DNA of 64,000 bases from Betaproteobacteria bacterium (lineage in GTDB: Bacteria > Pseudomonadota > Gammaproteobacteria > Burkholderiales > Casimicrobiaceae): the NCBI GenBank assembly GCA_013298695.1, contig JAAFIS010000013.1:44653-108652 (forward strand), given 5' to 3'. The position numbers and the translations under genes were made by a program. Numbering within the stretch: the first letter of the stretch is position 1; each line of letters begins with the position of its first letter. Shown piece by piece: positions 35,514-42,092 of this stretch. The notes beneath the pieces were generated by a model that ran no database searches, had not been told where the DNA came from, and was given only the letters and a program-made list of their open reading frames with translations.

Positions 35514-35590
35514 GCCTAACGTTTTAGCTGAGCGGACGCCACCGGCGAGGCGGCTTGCCGGTGGAGGTCCGCTCGAGCGAAGGGTTAGGC
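35514..35590 (-). other. attC recombination site (77 bp)
   Basis: In cassette orientation it runs from GCCTAAC to GTTAGGC, with inner boxes CCTTCGCTCGAGCGGAC and GTCCGCTCAGCTAAAAC. The extra base in the first box (GCTCGAGC against GCTCAGC) gives the expected strand polarity. Confidence 0.92.
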
Positions 35591-35602
35591 CTCAGCGGCG
35601 GC

Positions 35603-36052
35603 TCAAGTGTCGTATTCACCACTGTCCCACGGCTCGAAGAAGGCGATATAGTTGCCCGGTAGGACTTCGACTGCCCAAGGGTCACCCTCTTCCTCCGGGT
35701 GGCGTAGCACAAGACCGAAGTTCGCCCCGAACCTCTCTACGGAAAATGGTGCGACTTCGATGCGTTCCAGCGAGACGGCGCCAAGGCTCTTGAGCCGCTG
35801 TTCGTACAGCTTCATTCTCGCGCCCTGATCCATCGCCGTTCTTGGACCAAAGCTGTCAATCTCTGCATTGAGTAGAGCCCCCGCTTGATCAAACGTATAG
35901 AGAGCGACGAACTCACACCCTTGACTGCCATTGATCGCTGGCTCAAATGGCGTGGTGAGAAAGAACTGACGACCGTCGGCAGTCCTTCCGACGTGCTCAG
36001 CGTGGTAGTCATCGTGATCGATGGCGACGAGAGTCGGTGGAGTTGTGGACAT
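35603..36052 (-). CDS. First integron cassette protein, unknown function
   Basis: 149 residues from the ATG at 36052; the frame is open 28 codons further, but that part would cross the presumed attI boundary. Landmarks are AIDHDDYHAEHVGRTADGRQ, TTPFEPA, ARMKLYEQRLKSLG and a terminal GNYIAFFEPWDSGEYDT. I know this only as a conserved hypothetical family seen in mobile contexts, with no function. As the most recently inserted position, next to attI, it is the most likely to be expressed from a Pc promoter. Confidence 0.72.
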   Translation of the reverse strand: MSTTPPTLVAIDHDDYHAEHVGRTADGRQFFLTTPFEPAINGSQGCEFVALYTFDQAGALLNAEIDSFGPRTAMDQGARMKLYEQRLKSLGAVSLERIEVAPFSVERFGANFGLVLRHPEEEGDPWAVEVLPGNYIAFFEPWDSGEYDT

Positions 36053-36066
36053 GGCGTGGTTCTGAG

Positions 36067-36185
36067 GCCTAATGTGTTTTAACGAACACGAGGAAGCATA
36101 ACTCTTTAATAGTGCGTTTTTCGATTCGCTGGACACTCATCGTATCGCCAATTAAGTAGCGGTTCTAAATGGACATGCTGCGGTT
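36067..36185. other. Putative attI region
   Basis: Between the first cassette gene and intI. Read on the - strand it contains ATTAGGC at 36067-36073, one base off the GTTAGGC crossover core, marking the likely cassette boundary. The spacing fits an attI plus the divergent integrase and cassette promoters. No LexA box was recognised. Confidence 0.55.
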
Positions 36186-37265
36186 GTGACCAGTTTAACT
36201 GAGAGGCGTGAAGAACCCGGCAATCCTCGCTTGCTAACGCAGATTCGCGAGCGAATTCGCTTTCATCATTTTGCGCTTTCTACCGAAAAAGTCTATGTGC
36301 ATTGGATTCGATTTTTCATCCGGTTTCATGGGGTGCGACATCCTGAAACGATGGGGCGTGTGGAGGTGGAGGCGTTTTTGACCCACTTGGCGAGCGAGCG
36401 TAATGTGTCTGCCTCAACCCACCGACAAGCGCTGTCGGCGTTGCTTTTTTTGTACCGCGAAGTGCTACGCATCGATTTGCCGTGGATGATGGAGATCGGT
36501 CGACCGAAAACGCCGCAGCGCTTGCCGGAGGTGCTCACGGTGAACGAGGTGCTGCGCACGCTTTCGCTGATGCGCGGCGAGCATGCGACGCTCGAGAAGC
36601 TGCTGTATGGAACGGGTATGCGGAGTCTTGAGGGGATGCGGCTGCGCACGAAGGATGTTGATTTTGAGCGCGGCGCGATTATCGTGAGAGAAGCAAAGGG
36701 CAGCAAGGATCGCGTGGTGATGTTGCCGCGCTCGCTTCGCGATGAGCTGAAACAGCAGTTGCGATTAAGCCATGCGCTATGGGAAGCCGATCGCTCGGCG
36801 AAATTACCGGGTGTTGAAATGCCGCATGCGCTGAGCGTGAAGTACCCGCGTGCGGGTGAGAGTTGGGGCTGGCATTGGGTTTTTCCGCAGGCGGCGATTG
36901 CGACTGATCCACGCACGGGTGTGAAGCGGCGACACCATGCGTATCCGCAAACCTTTCGCCGCGCGCTAACGGTGGCGCAGCGCGGCGCAGGCGTGACCAA
37001 ACCGGCAACGGCGCACACGCTACGGCATTCGTTCGCAACGCACTTGTTGCAGAGCGGCGCGGATATCCGCACGGTGCAAACCTTGCTCGGGCATGCGGAT
37101 GTGCCTACGTCAATCCCACATCGATCGCTCGCAGGGCGAGCTTACTCGCACGCCCTGAAAATCGCTGATAGCGTACGAAGCCCGCTAGATGCGCTGAATT
37201 TCAACGCACCCGTGCGGCATCGTGACGATCAAGCGCTCGCAGCCATCGAGGCGATGATCGCGTAA
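36186..37265 (+). CDS. intI: Integron integrase IntI with expanded active-site loop
   Basis: 359 residues from a GTG. The N-terminal SAM-like domain ([20 protein letters not shown]) and the catalytic domain are present: Arg in [13 protein letters not shown], Lys in [23 protein letters not shown]. The IntI-specific extra helix region is clear ([16 protein letters not shown], then [15 protein letters not shown]). The catalytic Tyr should lie nine residues after LLGH; here it lies 17 after (AYSHALK), an 8-residue insertion containing IPHRSLAG. Position +9 is His. The loop carries a GCTCGC-AGG-GCGAGC inverted repeat. Activity is doubtful. Confidence 0.93.
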   Translation: MTSLTERREEPGNPRLLTQIRERIRFHHFALSTEKVYVHWIRFFIRFHGVRHPETMGRVEVEAFLTHLASERNVSASTHRQALSALLFLYREVLRIDLPWMMEIGRPKTPQRLPEVLTVNEVLRTLSLMRGEHATLEKLLYGTGMRSLEGMRLRTKDVDFERGAIIVREAKGSKDRVVMLPRSLRDELKQQLRLSHALWEADRSAKLPGVEMPHALSVKYPRAGESWGWHWVFPQAAIATDPRTGVKRRHHAYPQTFRRALTVAQRGAGVTKPATAHTLRHSFATHLLQSGADIRTVQTLLGHADVPTSIPHRSLAGRAYSHALKIADSVRSPLDALNFNAPVRHRDDQALAAIEAMIA

Positions 37266-37343
37266 GGGTTGTTTTACACATGGTCGCGCACGGTGTGTGG
37301 CACACGTTTCCAAACACGCACGGCAAATACTAAATTAGACAGC

Positions 37344-37470
37344 AAAGCTTTGCGTCCCCGGATCGAGTCCGGGGCAGGCGTCGTCCTAGCGAAGCGACGT
37401 CATTGATCCTCTCGCGTAGCGAGCACCGTCCTAGCGTAGCGACATTCTTTCGTCCTGCGCCGAAGGCGCA
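37344..37470. repeat. Array of hairpin-armed CGTCCTAG repeats
   Basis: Starts with AAAGCTTTGCGTC and a CCCCGGA/TCCGGGG hairpin, then CGTCCTAGCG units with small self-complementary inserts (CTCGC-GTA-GCGAG; GCGCC-GAA-GGCGC). The same family as 18440-18716. It runs up to the stop of the thioesterase gene. The preceding 37266-37343 shows nothing recognisable. Confidence 0.6.
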
Positions 37471-37893
37471 TCACGGCCACAACACCATTTGCGTGCAACG
37501 AAACAACGCAATCGTCTTGCCCGTTTCTTGATGCTTCACCACCGCGTCCCACACTTGCGTAGTACGTCCTAAATGCACGGGGCGCGCCTCCACGTAGATT
37601 GTGCCTTCGCGCGCAGTGCCGAGATGGTTGCTTTTGAGTTCAACGGTCGTGAAGTTCGCTGCGCCCTCAGGCAGATGAGAAATGCAGCCGTAGCCGCACA
37701 TTGTGTCTGCAAGGGCAACAACTGTAGCGGCATGAAGAAAACCGTTCGGCGCGAGCAGTTCATCGCGAACCTTAACTTGGGCGCACAGCAAACCCTCCTC
37801 AACGGAGAGCAGTTCAATGCCAATGAGCCCGGGCAATCGCCCAACGCCGCGCTCGCGCATTGAATCAGCAGTAAATCCTGGGCGAAGTGGCAT
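37471..37893 (-). CDS. PaaI-type hotdog thioesterase
   Basis: 140 residues forming one hotdog domain: LLAPNGFLHAATVVALADTM (the HxxxxxxxADT-like helix), then FTTVELKSNHLGTAREG and ARPVHLGRTTQVWDAVV. It should hydrolyse an acyl-CoA thioester, substrate unknown. The pattern NGFLH..ADT fits the 4HBT/PaaI branch. It is the last gene of a tight - strand cluster (yajQ, lipoprotein, barrel protein, thioesterase), 11 bp after the barrel gene. Confidence 0.85.
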   Translation of the reverse strand: MPLRPGFTADSMRERGVGRLPGLIGIELLSVEEGLLCAQVKVRDELLAPNGFLHAATVVALADTMCGYGCISHLPEGAANFTTVELKSNHLGTAREGTIYVEARPVHLGRTTQVWDAVVKHQETGKTIALFRCTQMVLWP

Positions 37894-37904
37894 AACTGGC
37901 TCCG

Positions 37905-38465
37905 CTAGAACGTATATCCCAAACCAATCATCAGCGCGCTGTTGCCGAGGATGATCGCCTCAACGCTCACGTCTTTGTAGCGTGCGCCGACCGATGGAAG
38001 AATCGCGGGCGCAATGCCCAATTTGTTGAACGGAATTTTGTCGCGGTATTTGCCTTTGTAGCCGTGTAGCAAACCCGCCGACACCTTCGCATAAAAATAC
38101 TCGTTGAAATCCCAGCGCTGGCCCCAGTAGATGTATTGCGAGGGTTGGCCAAACGAATTTTTGAATTGACCAAAGCCGAAGATCGTTTTGTCGGCACCCC
38201 AGACACGATCATAGTTTGAATGAATTTCAAGATTCAGAAGGTGATTGCGATTGACGTGCTCCGGATTGTCCGTCCAGTGCTTTGTGTAGACCGAATACTG
38301 AAAAAATATTCGATCACCATCGCGCAGCCACGTCTCGGCGTTGCGTGCCTCGTTTGCGGCCGCGGTTTGCGTTGCCGGTGCACTTTGCGCGCAGACTGTG
38401 AACGACGCCATCCCACAAAGTGCAACCGCCGCTACTCGCGTGCTCAGCCTGTTGAATCTCAGCAT
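37905..38465 (-). CDS. Predicted outer-membrane beta-barrel protein (PagP-like)
   Basis: 186 residues. A signal peptide ends near VCAQS. The mature part has alternating aromatic strands (FGQFKNSFGQPSQYIYWGQR, YFYAKVSAGLLHGYKGKYRD, KIPFNKLGIAPAILPSVGAR) and ends with a strand finishing in Phe, a barrel-assembly signature. It resembles a PagP-like family sometimes loosely labelled glycerol-3-phosphate transporter. A role in lipid A modification is possible. The gene lies 4 bp after a lipoprotein gene. Confidence 0.65.
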   Translation of the reverse strand: MLRFNRLSTRVAAVALCGMASFTVCAQSAPATQTAAANEARNAETWLRDGDRIFFQYSVYTKHWTDNPEHVNRNHLLNLEIHSNYDRVWGADKTIFGFGQFKNSFGQPSQYIYWGQRWDFNEYFYAKVSAGLLHGYKGKYRDKIPFNKLGIAPAILPSVGARYKDVSVEAIILGNSALMIGLGYTF

Positions 38466-38469
38466 TGCT

Positions 38470-38679
38470 TCAATAACCTTTCTTCATTGGGCTTTCGCTG
38501 TCGGCCTTTTCATCGGCCTCGCGCAAACTGTCTTGCGATTTTTTCATCGCTTGATCGACATCGTTTTTGACTTTGTCTACCGTCTTCTCTTTCGTGGGCA
38601 GCGGCGTTGGCGGCGGATTGCTGGGCTGACAGCCACCAAGGGCGAAGCACGCGAACAATAGGCCAACACCGTTTTTCAT
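38470..38679 (-). CDS. Small lipoprotein
   Basis: Only 69 residues. LLFACFALGGC is a lipobox signal, so the mature protein is a lipid-anchored tail of about 52 residues, rich in Pro then in charged residues (KVKNDVDQAMKKSQDSL). Function is unknown. It lies one base after the yajQ stop and four bases before the barrel gene, so it is co-transcribed with both. Confidence 0.75.
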   Translation of the reverse strand: MKNGVGLLFACFALGGCQPSNPPPTPLPTKEKTVDKVKNDVDQAMKKSQDSLREADEKADSESPMKKGY

Positions 38680-38680
38680 A

Positions 38681-39172
38681 TCAATCTCGAAAGTTATTGA
38701 ATTGAAGCGGAAGCTCAGTAATGTCTTTCTTAATGAGCGCCATAGCTGCTTGCAGATCGTCTTTTTTGTTGCCCGTCACGCGAACGGCCGTTCCTTGAAT
38801 TGAGCCATTTACCTTCATCTTGCTATCTTTCAATAGCTTCACAACTTTCTTCGCAAGCTCCGTTTCAAGGCCTTCTTTGAGCTTATCGACGCGCTTCATT
38901 TTGTCGCCGCCGATTTTCTCGCCCTTACCTTTTTCAATCGAGCGCGAATCAATACCGCGCTTTGCGAATTTGTTCAGAAGAACATCATCGACTTGGCTGA
39001 GCTTGAAATCATCATCGGCAAACACGGTGAACGTTTTGTCTTTCTGATTCAACTCGACGCGAGAATCGGAGCCCTTAAAGTCAAAGCGCGTGGAAATTTC
39101 CTTGTTGACTTGATCAAGTGCGTTCTTGATTTCAACCCAATCAAGTTCGGATACGGTGTCGAAGGAGGGCAT
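38681..39172 (-). CDS. yajQ: YajQ family nucleotide (c-di-GMP)-binding protein
   Basis: A complete 163-residue Yaj[21 protein letters not shown] at the start, [29 protein letters not shown] in the middle and a final [10 protein letters not shown]. Relatives bind cyclic di-GMP (XC_3703) or nucleotides and modulate gene expression; which ligand applies here cannot be told. It is cytoplasmic and the first gene of the - strand cluster. A hairpin-repeat array lies just upstream of its start. Confidence 0.95.
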   Translation of the reverse strand: MPSFDTVSELDWVEIKNALDQVNKEISTRFDFKGSDSRVELNQKDKTFTVFADDDFKLSQVDDVLLNKFAKRGIDSRSIEKGKGEKIGGDKMKRVDKLKEGLETELAKKVVKLLKDSKMKVNGSIQGTAVRVTGNKKDDLQAAMALIKKDITELPLQFNNFRD

Positions 39173-39180
39173 AGTTAAAA

Positions 39181-39243
39181 CAGGACGAAAGACGTCGCTT
39201 CGCTATGACGTCGCTCCCGTGGGTCGCTTTGACGCAAAGCTTT
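39181..39243. repeat. Hairpin-armed repeat array, third locus
   Basis: GACGTCGCTTCGCTATGACG is followed by a CTCCCGTGGG-centred unit and the shared end motif GACGCAAAGCTTT at 39231-39243. It lies upstream of yajQ; nothing else is seen up to 39316. Confidence 0.55.
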
Positions 39244-39316
39244 TCAGCGATTTCTCGCGATGATTTGGCAAAACCGTAGTGTAATCGGCGCGCGCTTTCC
39301 GCGTCGGTTGAGCAAA

Positions 39317-40204
39317 CTACGGCAGTAGAAGCGCGATCTTCGCCTCGATTTGAGCCGCAGAAAGCGTTCCGCCATTCACGCCCGCGATGAGTTGTGCGCC
39401 TCGATATCCCAACAAATAGCGGAGCACGAGCAGGCCATCAGTTTCAGGGCGAGTTTGCCCGTTGCCATCGATGTCTAGTTTGCCAAGATCGCGGAGCGAC
39501 GCCAGCTGCGTTTCAATCTCGCTGTCGGTGCGGATCGCGGCCGCGCTTTTAACACCGTTCGTTAACGAGATACCACGCAAACCCAGCAGATAGCGCATCA
39601 CCAGCACGCCGTCGGTAAGGGCGTGATACTTCGTGGTGGTGACGCTCGTGTCTATGTCCAAATCATTGCGCAATGGATCTGTATGAACGTGGGTTGAAAC
39701 CATTTCATAGTGCCTCGTGCGGGAGCTTTGCACTACGAACGCATTGATCGTAATCTGGCCGCGCACAGAAATCGGCAGCACGAGCTTAAACGTGACGCTC
39801 GGTGAATCTTTCACCGCCGCGCTAACGTGTGTAATTGAGCGGTTGTCACAACTTTCTACGTATCTAAAGCCTGGTCCTGGCGCTTCCCAAGTGCCCACCT
39901 GAGTGCCCGTTGAATCGGTTGCCCACAGCAGAAGCCCTTTGAAGGTTGCGAAAAGTGGATTACCAATCTGCACGTCAAACGTGGCTTGACCTGGCGAGTA
40001 GGTCGGCGTTTGCGCGGTGATGCTCCAGCCTGGATTAGTGCCGCTACGCACGCCCATGTTGGCGTTCATCGTCGCCGTGTCAATAGTGCAACGCTCAGGA
40101 GGCGCGCCGTTCGAAAACGCGTGCACGTTAAGCGATGCAATCAACGCACTGAGTACAAGTAAACAACCAATCTTGCTATTAACTTCAAGCACGATGACAC
40201 CCAT
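39317..40204 (-). CDS. Exported Reeler-like protein with two dockerin-like modules
   Basis: 295 residues. The signal peptide is GCLLVLSALIASLNVHA. Residues of about 25-160 resemble a Reeler-type beta-sandwich: CTIDTATMNAN, YSPGQATFDVQIGNP, FKGLLLWA, ESCDNRSITHVSAAVK and INAFVVQSS. Two dockerin-like modules follow, YHALTDGVLVMRYLLGLRG and DIDGNGQTRPETDGLLVLRY plus LLGYRG. The ATG at 40204 is used; a GTG at 40216 is also open. It is third in the operon after the DUF1800 and DUF1501 genes. The domain call is from pattern only. Confidence 0.7.
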   Translation of the reverse strand: MGVIVLEVNSKIGCLLVLSALIASLNVHAFSNGAPPERCTIDTATMNANMGVRSGTNPGWSITAQTPTYSPGQATFDVQIGNPLFATFKGLLLWATDSTGTQVGTWEAPGPGFRYVESCDNRSITHVSAAVKDSPSVTFKLVLPISVRGQITINAFVVQSSRTRHYEMVSTHVHTDPLRNDLDIDTSVTTTKYHALTDGVLVMRYLLGLRGISLTNGVKSAAAIRTDSEIETQLASLRDLGKLDIDGNGQTRPETDGLLVLRYLLGYRGAQLIAGVNGGTLSAAQIEAKIALLLP

Positions 40205-40250
40205 CACGGAAAACACGACGCAGGAAAAAAACGCTGTATGTGACGAGCGA

Positions 40251-42077
40251 CTAAATGCCGTTCATAAACCCGACGCCTGAGGTCGTGTTGAAATCGGTGT
40301 GCGCAGCCGCAAGGTTTGGGAATACCGTCGACAAGCGCGCCGCAGGAACACCAAACCAACGGGCAATGGTCGCGACGTAGGCGTCGGACGACATGGTGGC
40401 CAGCATTTCGCCACGGCTTAATGAATGATTCAAGCCGTTGGCGCGCGAGCCCGGCGCAGTGAGCCCGCCGTCGTTCCGATTGGGCGGCAGTCCGACGCGC
40501 GGAATTGCGCCTGCGGTGGTGTCGGCAGACATCCAGACCGAGCTTCCGGCTTGCGTTGCAGTGACGTTGTGATCCTTGCCGTAAACGTAGCCGCCGCGTA
40601 CCGCACCTCCCAGAACGAAGTGATGACCGGCGTAACCGTGATCGCATCCGAAGCCGTTTGAATCAAGGGTGCGTCCGAAGTCGCTCATGGTGAAGAGCGT
40701 TACTGCGCCTTGTGCGTTGACGGTCGATTGACCCGACACTTTGATGTTGCCGAGCGCGTTCCAGAAAGCACTCACCGACTTGCTAATAAACGTATTCAGC
40801 CGTGGATTCGCATCCCAAAATTCAGGGCCGTGCGTATCGAATCCACCGATGCCGACAAAAAATATTTGCCGCTTCATCGGCGTCGTGGCCGGTGTCGTCG
40901 AACCCAGCGCGGTGCTCGCACGAATGAGGGCTGCCACCATTTGCAGCTGCGCAGCTAGCGAGTTGTACCCGTAAGTTGCGTCATCGACGACGCCTACGAA
41001 CGGCGCGACGATATCTTCAGTTGGGGGCGACGCGAGGATTGCCGCATTCACGTTCGCCGCCGCTAGCCGCGAGCGATCCATGATGCCGTTCCACTGATTG
41101 AGATAGATATTCGCAAGCGTCGGATTTGCACTCACGCGGCTAGTAATCGCGTTCATCAAGTCAGGCCGATTAAGCGTGTTGTTGACTGTGATCGGTCCGC
41201 CCGAAATGCAGTACGGCGAAGTTAAATTCGCGTTCATGAACGTCGTTGAGGTGTTGCACGCCGTGGTCGCAGTCGGCGGCGTTGTTGACGTTGTTTGCAA
41301 CCGCCCGACGCGCCCGAGACCAATTTGGTAGGGCTGCACCGATTGATTCGGCGTAAAAAAGAATGTCGTGGTGCCGGTGGTCGACACGCTCACCGACACG
41401 CGCGGATTGGCGCCGTTCATGCTGCCGACCTCGGCAGCGATGCGACCTCCGATGCCCTCGGTGGGATTGAGATCTTCCGCGAGCCCACTCATCCACGCGC
41501 CTTGCTGGTCTGAGTGCGAATAGAGATTGACCGGACGCACCTTTTGACCGGTGTACCACTCATGACGATTGATCGATGCAAGCATCGGCCCAGTGTTGGC
41601 GATCATGGCGAGGTTACCGGCCGTATAAAGCGATTTGAGTCCGCTGTAATCGGGTGGCAGCGCGAAGCTTCGACCGTGGGTATTTGTTGTCCAGCCGCCG
41701 CCCACAGAAGCGGAAATTGAGTTCACCGTAGTTGCAGGCAACGCGGTGTTTGCAAGCCGGGCGCGCGGGTAGGAAAGATTACCTGAGTCTTCGTTTTGCG
41801 GCGCGTTGTTGTTAGAGCGCGCGGTGGCATAACGCGTGTATTCAGTAATAGCGCCGCCTGCATCGGTGTAAGGAATCAGCACATTGTGTGAATCTTGTGC
41901 ACCGTAGAGGAATACGCAAACGATCGCTTTGTAATCGCTTGCAATGCTTTCAGTACCTACGTCGCCCGCTGCGAACGCAACATTTGAAAGCGCGTCAAGC
42001 GTAGGCAGTCCGCTTGCGACTGCCAGCGAAGTGGCGGTTCGTAAAAAGTCTCGGCGTGCTTTTTCGTCGTGATTCAT
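40251..42077 (-). CDS. DUF1501 family protein
   Basis: 608 residues. It opens with RRDFLRTATSLAVASGL, a twin-arginine-like signal. The core matches DUF1501 (sulfatase-like fold): CVFLYGAQDSHNVLIPY, NRHEWYTGQKVRP, FFVGIGGFDTHGPEFW, FTMSDFGRTLDSNGFGCDHG and GHHFVLGGAVRGG. His and Asp residues could bind a metal, but activity is unknown. It starts 15 bp after the DUF1800 stop; this DUF1800-DUF1501 order is common. gagg lies before the ATG. Confidence 0.9.
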   Translation of the reverse strand: MNHDEKARRDFLRTATSLAVASGLPTLDALSNVAFAAGDVGTESIASDYKAIVCVFLYGAQDSHNVLIPYTDAGGAITEYTRYATARSNNNAPQNEDSGNLSYPRARLANTALPATTVNSISASVGGGWTTNTHGRSFALPPDYSGLKSLYTAGNLAMIANTGPMLASINRHEWYTGQKVRPVNLYSHSDQQGAWMSGLAEDLNPTEGIGGRIAAEVGSMNGANPRVSVSVSTTGTTTFFFTPNQSVQPYQIGLGRVGRLQTTSTTPPTATTACNTSTTFMNANLTSPYCISGGPITVNNTLNRPDLMNAITSRVSANPTLANIYLNQWNGIMDRSRLAAANVNAAILASPPTEDIVAPFVGVVDDATYGYNSLAAQLQMVAALIRASTALGSTTPATTPMKRQIFFVGIGGFDTHGPEFWDANPRLNTFISKSVSAFWNALGNIKVSGQSTVNAQGAVTLFTMSDFGRTLDSNGFGCDHGYAGHHFVLGGAVRGGYVYGKDHNVTATQAGSSVWMSADTTAGAIPRVGLPPNRNDGGLTAPGSRANGLNHSLSRGEMLATMSSDAYVATIARWFGVPAARLSTVFPNLAAAHTDFNTTSGVGFMNGI

Positions 42078-42092
42078 GGAAGCCTCGTCGAT

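Larger units (their letters stand above)
33814..37265. mobile_element. Chromosomal integron: intI-type integrase plus four cassettes
   Basis: An intI-type integrase reads rightward (36186-37265). Four gene cassettes on the - strand read away from it. Three attC sites with GTTRRRY/RYYYAAC ends separate them (34376-34435, 34945-35071, 35514-35590). This is the standard divergent integron layout with the attI side between. The last cassette (brnT-brnA) lacks a clear distal attC, so the 33582-33813 gap is taken as the array's edge; nothing else is recognised in it. Long, non-uniform attC sites and no transposon genes point to a sedentary chromosomal integron. Confidence 0.9.
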
